NCBI RefSeq assembly: GCF_000245015.1
Contig: NZ_JH600070.1
Location: 186,001 to 250,000, forward strand
DNA from: Beggiatoa alba B18LD
GTDB taxonomy: Bacteria > Pseudomonadota > Gammaproteobacteria > Beggiatoales > Beggiatoaceae
Direction: 5' to 3'
Length of the DNA stretch: 64,000 nucleotides
Under the pieces are notes generated by a model. The model was given only the letters and a program-made list of their open reading frames with translations. It was not told where the DNA came from and searched no databases. The position numbers were made by a program, and so were the translations under genes. Each line of letters begins with the position of its first letter. The stretch's first letter is position 1. Shown here piece after piece: positions 47,705 through 58,097 of the stretch.

Positions 47705-50700
47705 TTAATAAATTCGTCCCATTTTATACAAGAGCAATTCACCGCGAGTTAATGGCACAGCAAGCCAACAGGTTTGCGCCATACATTGAAAATCCATATC
47801 CCACATCGGTATTGGATAGCCACTGTGTGAGGGTAAACGTAAACTAAATAACTCGTTATTTTCGCTAATATCCCAAAAACGAATAGACGCATCACTGCTG
47901 AGTGTAATCAGTTGTTGCGGGTCAGGTAGGTAGAGTGCTTTTAATATACTGTTTTCATGACCGATTAAACGTTGAACTAATTGTTGATTAGTCGTTTCAT
48001 AGAGATACACGCTTGCACTATCGCCAACACTGACAATAGACTGTCCCATTGGGTCAAAAATAGCATTATAAACAGTTGTTTGTTGTTCACTGGGTAATTC
48101 TGTGCGTAAAACAGGTTTATCTTCTAATAATGTCCATAAGCGGATATTACCTTCTTTTCCCGTCGTTAATAATTGTTGTCCATTTGGATGGAACATTAAG
48201 CTAGTAACGACGCTTTGTTGTGCTTGCCATTGGTGTTGAATCTCAGCTTCATTTGCGTCAAAACTCAATAAACGCACTTCTCCATCATAATGCCCTGTTG
48301 CAAGTTGTTTGCGTTGTGGGTTTTCTGCAAGAGCGTAAACCGCTTTTTTAGTTTGTTCATCAAACACAGTTTGTTGTAATTGAAAGCCTTGCGCGTCACT
48401 ACGCCATAATCGTACAAAACCATCACCCGCCCCAGCAGAAGCGAACCATTCGCCATTTTTATTGGTTAAGCCCTGAATGCGTATTAATTGTTGAATACGT
48501 CCTATGTGGGCTTTTTCTAGCGTGTTTAGTAAATTACCCGTTATTAATGAATAAACTTGTAAAACACCTGTAGCAAATCCAATGACAACTTGCTGATTTT
48601 CTGGAAGTAGTAATACAGAAGTGGGTTCACTCGGTAAGTGTACTGTATGAATATTGGGTTTATCTTGCAATTGCCAGCGTTGAATTGTGCCATCACGTCC
48701 ACCGCTGAATACAATGTTATTTTGTAAACTTAAACTAGCGATGCTGTCATTATGCCCTTGCCATACTTGTAGGCTCACACCGCTGTCAATATCCCATAAA
48801 CGCAGGGTTCTATCACGACTGGCGGATAAAACCCGTCGTCCTTCTGGTAAAAATACAACATCTAGGATGCTATTTTGATGTCCTGATAAAACGTTGAGCG
48901 ATTGGTCATTTTTAATACTCCATAATCGCAAGGTTTTATCACTGCTGGCAGTAATTACATATTGCCCATTAGGACTGAAACGAATTGCTTCAACATCTTG
49001 AGTATGTCCTTGATACAGACGGATTCGCTTTCCTGTCGCAACTTCCCATAAACGCGCGGTTTTATCAAAGGATGCACTGGCTAACAATGTGCCATCAGGG
49101 CTGAATGCTAACCCTGAAGCGGGAATGCGTCCTGTATGTCCTTTAAAACGGCGTAATTCATGGGCATCTGTCACTGACCATAAACTGATTGAATGCTCTA
49201 GTTCACGCCCCGCACTGGCTAAGAATTGCCCATCAGGGCTAACGGCTAACGCATTGATTTTATAACCAGCATCCCATTCGCGCAGAATTTGCCATGTATT
49301 TTGAGCGGGGGGGCTTGCGTTTTGTCGTGTCCATAAAATCACTTTTTGATCATGTCCTGCACTGGCAAGCCATTCTCCATGCGGTTCAAAAACAAGGGAT
49401 TGAATATCACCTTGATGAGCCTGCAAGATTTGCATCACTTTTCCCGTATTTGCATCCAAAATATGGATGATTCCGCGAGTGCTCGCGACAGCTAACCAAC
49501 GGGTATCAGGGCTTAATGCGATGGCGTTAATGGGGGTATTTAATTGGAATTGCAGTTGTGCAGGGTTACTTTGTTGTTGCACAAACCAATCTAGTAAGGT
49601 GAATAAATGCCGACGGCTGGGCGCAACACTGTTATTTAAATAACTTGCATCCGTCAATACTTTACGTGCTGTTTGATAATCTTCAACGCGGGCTAATAAT
49701 GCCGCGTGGGTTAAATGCGATTCAAATAATTCCGTAGTGCGGGTTTGCTCAATATTTTCTATGGCTTGTTTTGCTTGTAGGGCAAGCCCTTCAGAAATTT
49801 GTGCTTGATTTTTAGCCACTAAAGCAGATTGTTTAGATTGTTCTGCTTGCGCTAAGGCATTACGAACCTGTTGCTCAGAAGATTCGGCGCGTTGTTTCGC
49901 TAATTCGGCAGCGCGTGCTTGTGCTGTTGCTAATTGCGCTTGATAGTAAGCAAATAAACCTGCAAGCAACGCTAAAACAGATAAACCCGCAAATAATAAA
50001 GCAATATAATGACTACGTTGTAACCGTTTACGGGCTTGTTCAGCATGTTGATGTTGGCGTTGTTGAACGGCAAGGCTAGAGGCTTGAATATAATCAATGG
50101 TTTCAGGTAATAAAGCATCTTGCCAATGGATTAATAAATCTTCTGCTTCAATTAATAATTTACCCTCTGGCAATAATAAATCAGGTAATTTGCCCTCATT
50201 TTGCCAATGAATAGCGGCATCTTTCACCCGTGCACGGACTTGTAAGGCGTGGCGGTCTTCATGCCACCATGCTAATAAGCGCGGCCAATGGTGCAATAAG
50301 GCTTCATGCGCAATGCGTGCGAAGGCTATTTTATTTTCTGTTTCGCCTGTTACTAACAAACGCGCTTGAGTCAATGCATGGAGTAATTCTTTTAAAGGCT
50401 CAGGGGTTTTATGGTCATCATATAAAAAACGTTGACCTAAAACAGGCACATCCCCATTTTTGGCAACTGTAACCAAAGTTCGCATTAAATTAGGAAAACA
50501 GGCTTGCGCGGCAGGACTGACTTGATTAAAAACCATTTCTGCATGTTGCGCTAACGCCCCTTCTAAACCGCCAATCCGTTGATAAGCCTCATAAGTAAGC
50601 CCACCTTGTGCATTGCGTTGTTCATACAAACGCTCAAGCGTAAATTCTAACAGGGCGAGATTTTCAGGATTATCGCCGATTGCTTCGAGTAATACTTCAT

Positions 50701-52060
50701 CTAAGCTAATTGTTTTTTCAGGTAATTCCGCAAAATGTAAGCCTGCCGCTAACGCAGGTAAACGAATAATTTGGCTTAATTCATTTAATGAGGGAGGCGT
50801 TAATAAATAGTGTCCATGTCCTTCCATTAAACGTACTAACGCGGGTAATTCGGCACACCGATGATAAAAATCGCTGCGCATGGTGCTAATCACCCAGACA
50901 TTTTCCATGCTGACTAAAAACGTAAGCAATTGAATGAACGCAATACGGTCTGAGGAGCTAATCGCTTCTAAAGTAAAAATTTCCTCAAATTGGTCAACAA
51001 ATAATAATAAATGCACTGCGTTATGAGCTAACCGCTGCAACTTAGCCGCTTGCACAAGTCGATCATTGATAAAGCGCGTAATCGCATTTTTTTCTGCGAG
51101 ACGTAACAAATTTAATAAAATCTGTGTGTCATAAGGGGTTAGCGTTGGTAAGGCACTTTTAACTAATAATTCAATGGCTAATCCTAGGGCTAAATCATTA
51201 CTAAAATCACTGGGGCGTAAAACCGCCTTACGCCACGCACTGACACCTTCAATCACATTAGGTTGTGTGAGCAAGGGAATAACGCCAGCCCGTACTAGCG
51301 AAGACTTTCCACAGCCACTCATCCCTAACACCATGATAAAAGGATGTTTTTCTTGTGCCTGCTTGCGTAAATATTGAATAATTTCCCCAACTGCTTGCGT
51401 TCTCCCAAAAAAAATGGGGGCATGTTGCTCTTCAAATAAATGTAAGCCCCGAAAGGGAGAACCATGCGTCCAACGATTAATAGTTAAAGCTTTTTCTTCA
51501 CAAGGAACGGTTTTTGAGGCTAATAAATGGCGTAAATATTCCTCTATATGCTGTTCAAAGAAAGCCAGATTATCAAACGGTTGAAAAATTGCTTGTTGTG
51601 TAGATTTATGTTGCTGTGACCAATAATTACAAAAATTATCAGTGCGTTCTTTTTGCGCCATCCGCTGATTAAAGTCGGTCGCTTTCGAATTTTGTAAAAA
51701 AGGCGGTTCTAACGTTTTACGATAAATCAACATGTCAGGCTTGCCCATAGACTGAAAATTAGCCAGTGCAGTTTCAAATTCATATTCGACGCTGGTGGCG
51801 TATTGACTACCATCAGCACGATAATGCACTGATTTTGGTCTTTCACCCAATTGTGACCATAAGACGCAGATATAAACATCGATACAGGTCGGCAAAATTT
51901 CATGCTTAATGCTGTCAGGCGTAACAGAAAAATAACTTATTAAACAAACTTGATTTGCATAGGTTTCTGCTAATCGCTGAACAACTCGTTCAATAATGAC
52001 ACGTTCCTCACTAACATCATTAGGCGTGGTTATAAATAGGGTTAAATGTGGTAGTTCCAT
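47705..52060 (-). CDS. STAND NTPase with N-terminal DUF4062-like domain, membrane helix and WD40 repeats
   Basis: A 1451-residue protein. The N-terminus (LPHLTLFITTPNDVSEERVI) resembles DUF4062-like signalling domains. An nSTAND-type NTPase follows (SPFRGLHLFEEQHAPIFFGR) with Walker A GMSGCGKSS (about 246-254) and LLLFVDQFEEIF as Walker B. A membrane helix lies near 685-708, then a long Ala/Gln/Glu coiled coil and about 12 WD40 blades (for example TLLASASFDKTARLWEVATG). This is the layout of ligand-sensing NTPases that switch on when the repeats bind a partner. Relatives include signal-transduction and antiphage proteins. It sits next to a CRISPR array, but a defence role is unproven. Confidence 0.85.
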   Translation of the reverse strand: MELPHLTLFITTPNDVSEERVIIERVVQRLAETYANQVCLISYFSVTPDSIKHEILPTCIDVYICVLWSQLGERPKSVHYRADGSQYATSVEYEFETALANFQSMGKPDMLIYRKTLEPPFLQNSKATDFNQRMAQKERTDNFCNYWSQQHKSTQQAIFQPFDNLAFFEQHIEEYLRHLLASKTVPCEEKALTINRWTHGSPFRGLHLFEEQHAPIFFGRTQAVGEIIQYLRKQAQEKHPFIMVLGMSGCGKSSLVRAGVIPLLTQPNVIEGVSAWRKAVLRPSDFSNDLALGLAIELLVKSALPTLTPYDTQILLNLLRLAEKNAITRFINDRLVQAAKLQRLAHNAVHLLLFVDQFEEIFTLEAISSSDRIAFIQLLTFLVSMENVWVISTMRSDFYHRCAELPALVRLMEGHGHYLLTPPSLNELSQIIRLPALAAGLHFAELPEKTISLDEVLLEAIGDNPENLALLEFTLERLYEQRNAQGGLTYEAYQRIGGLEGALAQHAEMVFNQVSPAAQACFPNLMRTLVTVAKNGDVPVLGQRFLYDDHKTPEPLKELLHALTQARLLVTGETENKIAFARIAHEALLHHWPRLLAWWHEDRHALQVRARVKDAAIHWQNEGKLPDLLLPEGKLLIEAEDLLIHWQDALLPETIDYIQASSLAVQQRQHQHAEQARKRLQRSHYIALLFAGLSVLALLAGLFAYYQAQLATAQARAAELAKQRAESSEQQVRNALAQAEQSKQSALVAKNQAQISEGLALQAKQAIENIEQTRTTELFESHLTHAALLARVEDYQTARKVLTDASYLNNSVAPSRRHLFTLLDWFVQQQSNPAQLQFQLNTPINAIALSPDTRWLAVASTRGIIHILDANTGKVMQILQAHQGDIQSLVFEPHGEWLASAGHDQKVILWTRQNASPPAQNTWQILREWDAGYKINALAVSPDGQFLASAGRELEHSISLWSVTDAHELRRFKGHTGRIPASGLAFSPDGTLLASASFDKTARLWEVATGKRIRLYQGHTQDVEAIRFSPNGQYVITASSDKTLRLWSIKNDQSLNVLSGHQNSILDVVFLPEGRRVLSASRDRTLRLWDIDSGVSLQVWQGHNDSIASLSLQNNIVFSGGRDGTIQRWQLQDKPNIHTVHLPSEPTSVLLLPENQQVVIGFATGVLQVYSLITGNLLNTLEKAHIGRIQQLIRIQGLTNKNGEWFASAGAGDGFVRLWRSDAQGFQLQQTVFDEQTKKAVYALAENPQRKQLATGHYDGEVRLLSFDANEAEIQHQWQAQQSVVTSLMFHPNGQQLLTTGKEGNIRLWTLLEDKPVLRTELPSEQQTTVYNAIFDPMGQSIVSVGDSASVYLYETTNQQLVQRLIGHENSILKALYLPDPQQLITLSSDASIRFWDISENNELFSLRLPSHSGYPIPMWDMDFQCMAQTCWLAVPLTRGELLLYKMGRIY

Positions 52061-52455
52061 TGAATAGCCTTCGAAAAACAGAGCGATTTATCACCTTATC
52101 ATTAACTGACATAATCAAATGCATTTGGATAGGTAAAAATCAGGATATAGCAAACGTACCATTTATCATGCATTAGCCATGCTTACCTGAAATAAACCAC
52201 TCAATGCAATTCAAATCTGATAATATTTTAAACAAAAACAGTTCGTTATGTTTTTAACATCTAGCAAGTCTTTTTTATCTGAACAAGGATTTTCAGGATT
52301 GTTCACGGTATGCTGATGAAAAAAATCATTATCTTGCAGAATTCAGGTTTATTAATTAAGTTTCTGTAATCTAAAGATGAATTAATTCTTAACTAAATTT
52401 TAAGAATAAAGTGAAAAAATTTAAAATCACTTTTCTTTAGTAACAGGATATTTTT
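52061..52455. other. Divergent intergenic region with repeat fragments
   Basis: It holds a half B arm (TATAGCAAACGTACCA, 52146-52161) and a decayed A fragment near 52258-52305 (ATCTAGCAAGTC, GATTTTCAGGATTG). Both neighbouring genes start here and point outward. The promoters could not be placed with confidence. Confidence 0.5.
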
Positions 52456-54369
52456 GTGTTAAACCTTATTAAAAATCGCTATAACACATTTATTTTAATC
52501 GGTATTATCTATCTCATTTTGTCAGCTTTGCTACGTATTTTACTGTGGGGTGACTTTGGCATTGATGCCGATATTAACGTTTACAACCTGCCTATTATGC
52601 TGTTAGCAGGCGTTATAAATGACCTTATCATTTTGCTGTATTTTCTCTTTCCCTTAACTTGTTTACTGTTTTTGTTACCTGATCACTGGTTTCAAAAAAG
52701 GCGCGGTAAAATTCTCAGTTTTATAATTATCTTCGCGTACTTATATGGCTTTTTATATATTATGGAAGCCGAATTTTTCTTTTTTGAAGAATTTAACGCC
52801 CGTTTTAACTTAGTCGCTGTGGATTATCTGGTTTACCCTCATGAAGTCTTTATTAATATTTGGGAATCTTATCCTGTCACTTTAGTATTGCTCATTAATT
52901 TAGCAGTGGCATTAGGGCTATTTTATGGCATTTGGCGCAACATTTCGCCGACTTTAAGCGTGACCATTCCATTAAAAAAACGCTTTTTTGTTCTTTGCAC
53001 ACATACGCTTAGTATTTGTCTGGTTGCTTACGTGTTTTCAACAAATACCTTTGCGTTTTCAGAAAATCGTGTTGTGAATGAAATTACAGCAAACGGGGTG
53101 AGTAGTTTCTTTCAAGCACTAGCAACGAATGAGCTAGATTATCACCTCTATTACCGTACAGGGGAGCATAAAGCCTTGTTCGATAAGCTGGTGAATAATT
53201 TAAAAGTGGGCGGTGGTGAATTTACCCATTTAACAGAACAACGTATCGACCGCCATTTTCCCGCAAATCCGCAAGGATTAGGTAAGCTCAATGTCGTTGT
53301 CGTTGTTGAAGAATCTTTTGGCGGGGAGTTTGTAGGCAGTTTAGGGGATACACGAGGACTGACACCCGAGTTTGATAAATTAGTGCAACAAGGGCTATTT
53401 TTTACCAATGCCTATGCAACAGGCACAAGAACTGTACGCGGTTTAGAAGCCATTACCTTATCATTTCCCCCGATTCCAAGCGAATCCGTGTTAAAACGCC
53501 CTAATAATGAAAATATGGTGAATTGGGGCACAGTGATGCAAGCGCAGGGGTATCAACCTAGCTTTTTATATGGGGGTTATGGCTATTTTGATAATATGAA
53601 TTATTTCTACAGCCATAATGGTTTTGAAGTGCGTGACCGTAGCGACATGCCCCCTCCACATTTTGCCAATATTTGGGGCGTGAGCGACGAAGATTTATTT
53701 AATTACGCTTTGAGTTATTACGACCAGCAAGCAGCGAAAAAACAACCGTTTTTCTCAATGATTATGACAACTTCTAATCATAAACCCTTTACTTTCCCTG
53801 AAGGTATTCCCCAAGTGCCTGCTTCTGGGGGGGGACGCGATGCGGGTATTCGGTATGCGGATTATGCGATAGGTAAATTTATCGAAGGGGCACGGCAGAA
53901 AGCATGGTTTAATCAAACGGTTTTCGTGTTTGTTGCTGACCATGGTGCGCGGGTGTATGGAAAAGCGGAAATTCCTTTAAAAACATATAGAATCCCCTTG
54001 TTAGTTTATGCACCACAACGTATTCCAGCGCGTATCGTTGACCGTCCAATTGGACAAATTGACATTGCGCCAACCATTTTAGGATTACTGGGTTTAGACT
54101 ATGAAGCCCCATTCTTTGGGCAAAATGTGTTTAATTTACCTGAAACACAAATGAGCACTTTATTGTTTAACCATAATCATACCGTTGCATTAGACCAAGG
54201 CGATACTTTGTCATTATTGGATTTAAACGGCAAAACTGAGCAAGTGACCTATGATACAAAGAATGAACGTTTTACCCCATTGGCGAAAAAAGACGAAGCC
54301 CAATTGGATTTAGCAACGGCTTATTATCAGTTAGCAGTTGAACAATTCCAACATTATCAAGTGCATTAA
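52456..54369 (+). CDS. LTA synthase-family sulfatase (membrane phosphoglycerol/phosphoethanolamine-type transferase)
   Basis: Five N-terminal membrane helices (residues 1-210) lead to an extracytoplasmic sulfatase-fold domain. The metal site is seen in VVVVEESFGGEF and FVFVADHGARVYG, and ATGTRTVRGLE holds the likely catalytic Thr. In Gram-negatives this family modifies glucans or lipids with phosphoglycerol. Start is a GTG at 52456 with AACAGGA upstream. The length (637) is normal. The hairpin after it is shared with the convergent ccmA gene. Confidence 0.9.
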   Translation: MLNLIKNRYNTFILIGIIYLILSALLRILLWGDFGIDADINVYNLPIMLLAGVINDLIILLYFLFPLTCLLFLLPDHWFQKRRGKILSFIIIFAYLYGFLYIMEAEFFFFEEFNARFNLVAVDYLVYPHEVFINIWESYPVTLVLLINLAVALGLFYGIWRNISPTLSVTIPLKKRFFVLCTHTLSICLVAYVFSTNTFAFSENRVVNEITANGVSSFFQALATNELDYHLYYRTGEHKALFDKLVNNLKVGGGEFTHLTEQRIDRHFPANPQGLGKLNVVVVVEESFGGEFVGSLGDTRGLTPEFDKLVQQGLFFTNAYATGTRTVRGLEAITLSFPPIPSESVLKRPNNENMVNWGTVMQAQGYQPSFLYGGYGYFDNMNYFYSHNGFEVRDRSDMPPPHFANIWGVSDEDLFNYALSYYDQQAAKKQPFFSMIMTTSNHKPFTFPEGIPQVPASGGGRDAGIRYADYAIGKFIEGARQKAWFNQTVFVFVADHGARVYGKAEIPLKTYRIPLLVYAPQRIPARIVDRPIGQIDIAPTILGLLGLDYEAPFFGQNVFNLPETQMSTLLFNHNHTVALDQGDTLSLLDLNGKTEQVTYDTKNERFTPLAKKDEAQLDLATAYYQLAVEQFQHYQVH

Positions 54370-54382
54370 ACGATAATTAATG

Positions 54383-54425
54383 ACGGATACTACCCGTTTT
54401 AAGCAGTGGTATCCGTTTTAAAAAA
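54383..54425. terminator. Terminator between the convergent sulfatase and ccmA genes
   Basis: ACGGATAC (54383-54390) pairs with GTATCCGT (54409-54416), followed by TTTTAAAAAAG. It can act on the plus strand; on the minus strand a T-run precedes the stem, so bidirectional use is possible. Confidence 0.55.
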
Positions 54426-54426
54426 G

Positions 54427-55092
54427 TTAAGGTAAATCATTCAAGTCTAAACAGCGGGCATGTTGACAATTAACGACATGGTGCGAGGTTAAAACCGCTA
54501 AATTGCCCCGCTGTGCATGGGCATCTAATAAACCCTCAATCATTTGAATTGCCGCTTTATCTAAAGACGTAAACGGCTCATCTAAAATCCATAAAGGCAC
54601 ATCACAAACTAATAAACGCGCTAAAGCAACACGGCGTTGTTGACCTGCGGATAAGGTGCGGACAGGCACATCTTCAAAACCACACAAACCAATAATTTTT
54701 AAGGCTTCCTCTAAATCGATACCTGTGGTTTTCATCATTAAGGCTTGCGTCACGCGCAAATTTTCCAACGGTGTCAGCTCAGTTTTAATACCTGCTAAAT
54801 GTCCGACGTACAACAGATTTTCCCAATAATCCCCTTTTAATGCGGCAATATCTTCTGATTGCCAGTAAATGCTTCCCTCTGTTGGTAAGGCTAAACCGCA
54901 TAAAATACGCAATAAACTGGTTTTTCCGCTCCCATTCCGTCCCTCAATTTGCAAAATTTCACCACTTGCAACGCTAAAATTCAGATTTTCAAATAAAATT
55001 CTATCATCCCGAATGCACTGTAATTGATTTACAGACAAGGTGAAACGAGTGGATAAATCGATAGGATTAGCGGTTAGCATATTATTTATCAT
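54427..55092 (-). CDS. ccmA: Heme exporter ATP-binding protein CcmA (stand-alone)
   Basis: CcmA is the ATPase of the CcmABCD complex for cytochrome c maturation. It has Walker A GRNGSGKTSLLR, signature LSAGQQRRVALARLL and Walker B LWILDEPFTSLD. YVGHLAGIKTELTPLENL is typical of CcmA. The 221 residues fit. No ccmB follows; downstream on this strand lies the convergent sulfatase gene, so it is separated from its usual partners, which must be elsewhere if the system works. An ATG four codons later is also possible. Confidence 0.85.
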   Translation of the reverse strand: MINNMLTANPIDLSTRFTLSVNQLQCIRDDRILFENLNFSVASGEILQIEGRNGSGKTSLLRILCGLALPTEGSIYWQSEDIAALKGDYWENLLYVGHLAGIKTELTPLENLRVTQALMMKTTGIDLEEALKIIGLCGFEDVPVRTLSAGQQRRVALARLLVCDVPLWILDEPFTSLDKAAIQMIEGLLDAHAQRGNLAVLTSHHVVNCQHARCLDLNDLP

Positions 55093-55241
55093 AGAAAAAG
55101 TGCCGAATGAAAAAGAGAAATGGCTATTCAGAAAAAGAATAATAAGGCTATAATGCTTATTATGTGACTTAATGCGAGTGCTATATAAAGATTGTCATAT
55201 AACCTGTAGAAAATAAACAATTTTTAACGGAGGGTTTAATT

Positions 55242-56276
55242 ATGGATATAGGCGAAATTTTAGCGTTCGGTGTTAAAAATGGCGCTTCTGACTTTCATTT
55301 GTCGGCTGGGGTACAGCCCATGATTCGCGTTAATGGTGATATGCGTCGCCTTAATGTGGATGTGTTAGATCATAGCACGGTGCGCGATATGGTTTATGAC
55401 ATCATGAACGATAACCAACGCAAAGAGTACGAAAAATATTTAGAATGCGACTTCTCTTTTGAAATTCCAAACTTAGCCCGCTTTCGTGTCAACGCATACA
55501 ACCAAAATCGGGGCGCGGGTGCGGTTATTCGTACCATTCCCTCCAAAATTTTAACCTTAGAACAACTCAATGCACCGTCTATTTTTAAACAATTTGCCAT
55601 GTATCCACGCGGTATTGTGCTGGTTACAGGGGGGACGGGGTCAGGCAAGTCAACTACGCTTGCGGCAATGATGAACTACCGCAACGAAGAAGAATATGGA
55701 CATATTTTAACGATTGAAGACCCTATTGAGTTTGTGCACGAATCTAAAAATAGTTTAATTACACAACGTGAAGTCCGTCGGGACACTTTAGGTTTTACTG
55801 AGGCGTTACGCTCGGCTTTGCGTCAAGACCCTGATGTTATTCTTGTTGGGGAAATGCGGGACTTAGAAACCATTCGACTTGCCCTATCCGCCGCAGAAAC
55901 AGGTCATGCTGTATTTGGTACGTTACACACCTCATCCGCTGCAAAAACCATTGCCCGTATTGTGGAAGTGTTTCCAACGGAAGAAAAAGACACTATTCGA
56001 ACGATGATTTCAGAATCTTTACAAGCGGTTATTTCACAAAGTTTGTTGAAAAAAGTGGGGGGTGGACGGATTGCGGTGCATGAAATTATGGTGTGTAATC
56101 CCGCTATTCGGAACTTAATCCGCGAAAATAAAGCCGCACAAATGTATTCAGCGATTCAAACAGGCGCGAAAGAAGGGATGCAGACCTTAGACCAAAAACT
56201 GCAAGAGTTATTGAAGAAAAATTTAATTACCCGTGAAGCAGCGCGTGAAAAAGCAGTGTTTAAGGATAATTTTTAG
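55242..56276 (+). CDS. pilT: Twitching motility ATPase PilT
   Basis: PilT is the retraction motor of type IV pili. The 344 residues include GVKNGASDFHLSAGVQPMIR, Walker A GGTGSGKSTT (about 129-138), Asp box ILTIEDPIEFVHE, Walker B VGEMRDLETI and the His box TGHAVFGTLHT. The C-terminal AIRNLIRENK corresponds to the retraction-specific AIRNLIRE motif. GGAGGG lies upstream of the ATG. An imperfect hairpin follows. Confidence 0.97.
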   Translation: MDIGEILAFGVKNGASDFHLSAGVQPMIRVNGDMRRLNVDVLDHSTVRDMVYDIMNDNQRKEYEKYLECDFSFEIPNLARFRVNAYNQNRGAGAVIRTIPSKILTLEQLNAPSIFKQFAMYPRGIVLVTGGTGSGKSTTLAAMMNYRNEEEYGHILTIEDPIEFVHESKNSLITQREVRRDTLGFTEALRSALRQDPDVILVGEMRDLETIRLALSAAETGHAVFGTLHTSSAAKTIARIVEVFPTEEKDTIRTMISESLQAVISQSLLKKVGGGRIAVHEIMVCNPAIRNLIRENKAAQMYSAIQTGAKEGMQTLDQKLQELLKKNLITREAAREKAVFKDNF

Positions 56277-56302
56277 TTCACAAGAATTCCCTCCCAATTT
56301 CT

Positions 56303-56362
56303 CCACGAAAAACACGAACAACACGAAAAAAACCATGTTCGTGTTTTTTGTGTTGTTCGTGG
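56303..56362 (+). terminator. Imperfect hairpin after pilT, possible terminator
   Basis: The arms 56303-56327 and 56338-56362 pair over 25 bp with three mismatches and consist of repeats of CACGAA and its complement. The T-rich right arm and position 26 bases after the stop suggest a terminator or message-protecting structure. Confidence 0.5.
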
Positions 56363-56453
56363 TTTAAGTGTTTTTTGTTTTACCCCGCCTAAAAATTCGG
56401 TAATATCCTCTTACCTTACTAAGTTAATCAATCATTGCTGGTGGGAGTTTCCC

Positions 56454-58079
56454 ATGATGATACGTCATTTCAGTTTTATCCGTTTGATATGGCTTTGTTG
56501 CCTCATACCTTTGACTGTTTCAGCACAAACATTTGAAGAGAGTATTCAAACGTTTAGTCAAGTTTCCGACCGTTCTGGTTTAATCAATATTATTCAACAG
56601 TTAGCCAATATTGGCGATGAGCGCGGTTTGCCTATTTTAGAAGCCTTGCGGGATGGACAGTTGCGTATGACTGCCGATAATCAGGTTTTTATCCTCAAGG
56701 GCGAGCAAGCAAAAAATGGCTTAACAGGGGAAATGGTCGCCGTTTCACAATTGAATTTTAAGGAATTACCCAGTATTAATAATGCAATACGTCGCGCTTT
56801 ATTGCCTGCTATTGGGCAGTTACAGTTAAGTGTTAAAGACCCCACAATCCGTTTGCAGGCAGCAGAAGAGTTGCGAAAACGTCCACCCGAAGGGGCAAAT
56901 GAGTTTTTAAAAATCGCTATTGCCCGTGAGCAAGACCCCAAAATTAGCCAAACCTTAAAAATTGCCTTGGCACAAATCGAATTAAATAGCCCTGACCGCC
57001 CAACCCGTTTAAATGCCTTACAGTTAATGCAAGAGGTTCAATCCAGTGAATTTACTGCGTTATTAACGCCGTTAGTCGCTAAAAATCCCGATGGGAGTTT
57101 TGTTGAAACGGATGCAGAAATTCGTACAAAAGCCAGTACGTTATTGCAAGCCATTGAGCGGGAACAAGCACGAATTGCGCAATGGGGGAATCTATTTTAC
57201 GGCTTAAGTTTGGGCAGTATTTTGTTATTAGCCGCGTTAGGTCTTGCAATTACGTTCGGCTTGATGGGCGTGATTAATATGGCGCATGGGGAAATGTTGA
57301 TGTTGGGCGCGTATAGCACGTATGTAGTGCAAAATCTTTTTCGTGAATATTTACCCACAGGCTTTTTTGATGCGTATCTAATACTTGCCTTGCCTGTGGC
57401 ATTTATTGTGAGCGCAAGTGTTGGAATTTTATTAGAACGTAGCGTGATTCGCTTTTTATACAATCGTCCTTTAGAAACCTTATTAGCTACGTGGGGCATC
57501 AGTTTGGTGTTAATTCAAACAGTGCGCTTGTTATTCGGTGCGCAAAATGTGCAAGTTGCAAATCCCAGTTGGTTATCAGGCGGGATAGAGGTCGCGCAAA
57601 ATTTAGTTTTACCTTACAACCGTTTAGCAATTATCGGCTTTGTGATTTTCGTCGTTGTGCTGGTTTGGTTTATTTTGCGACATACGTCTTTAGGGTTAAA
57701 AGTGCGAGCAGTCACACAAAATCGGCAGATGGCGGCATGTATGGGAATTCGGACTGCACAAGTGGATATGTGGACATTTGGGCTAGGCTCAGGCGTAGCG
57801 GGCTTGGGCGGGGTGGCTTTATCACAAGTGGGCAATGTTGGCCCTGAATTGGGACAGCTTTATATTATTGATTCTTTTATGGTCGTTGTATTGGGCGGAG
57901 TGGGAAATATCGCGGGCGCGGTGTTTGGTGCGTTGGGGTTGGGAATGTTTAGTAAGTGGTTAGAGCCTGAAGTCGGCGCAGTACTCGCTAAAATTTTAAT
58001 GCTAGTGTTGATTGTTCTATTTATTCAAAAACGACCACAAGGTTTATTCGCGCTCAAAGGGCGATTTGTAGAGAACTAA
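56454..58079 (+). CDS. urtB: Urea-type ABC transporter permease UrtB
   Basis: UrtB and UrtC form the membrane pore of the high-affinity urea importer (branched-chain amino acid type family). The 541 residues have a signal-like N-terminus (IWLCCLIPLTVSAQTFEESI), an extracytoplasmic helical region to about 245 (LQAAEELRKRPPEGANEFL, as in long UrtB forms), and then the permease domain (GLAITFGLMGVINMAHGEML). urtC follows after 18 bases. No urtA is upstream. Confidence 0.9.
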   Translation: MMIRHFSFIRLIWLCCLIPLTVSAQTFEESIQTFSQVSDRSGLINIIQQLANIGDERGLPILEALRDGQLRMTADNQVFILKGEQAKNGLTGEMVAVSQLNFKELPSINNAIRRALLPAIGQLQLSVKDPTIRLQAAEELRKRPPEGANEFLKIAIAREQDPKISQTLKIALAQIELNSPDRPTRLNALQLMQEVQSSEFTALLTPLVAKNPDGSFVETDAEIRTKASTLLQAIEREQARIAQWGNLFYGLSLGSILLLAALGLAITFGLMGVINMAHGEMLMLGAYSTYVVQNLFREYLPTGFFDAYLILALPVAFIVSASVGILLERSVIRFLYNRPLETLLATWGISLVLIQTVRLLFGAQNVQVANPSWLSGGIEVAQNLVLPYNRLAIIGFVIFVVVLVWFILRHTSLGLKVRAVTQNRQMAACMGIRTAQVDMWTFGLGSGVAGLGGVALSQVGNVGPELGQLYIIDSFMVVVLGGVGNIAGAVFGALGLGMFSKWLEPEVGAVLAKILMLVLIVLFIQKRPQGLFALKGRFVEN

Positions 58080-58097
58080 AGAGACAAGGACACATCC

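Noticed and set aside
46787-52060. cas genes near the CRISPR array
   Set aside because: The only large gene beside the array is the STAND-WD40 protein; no Cas motif was recognised.
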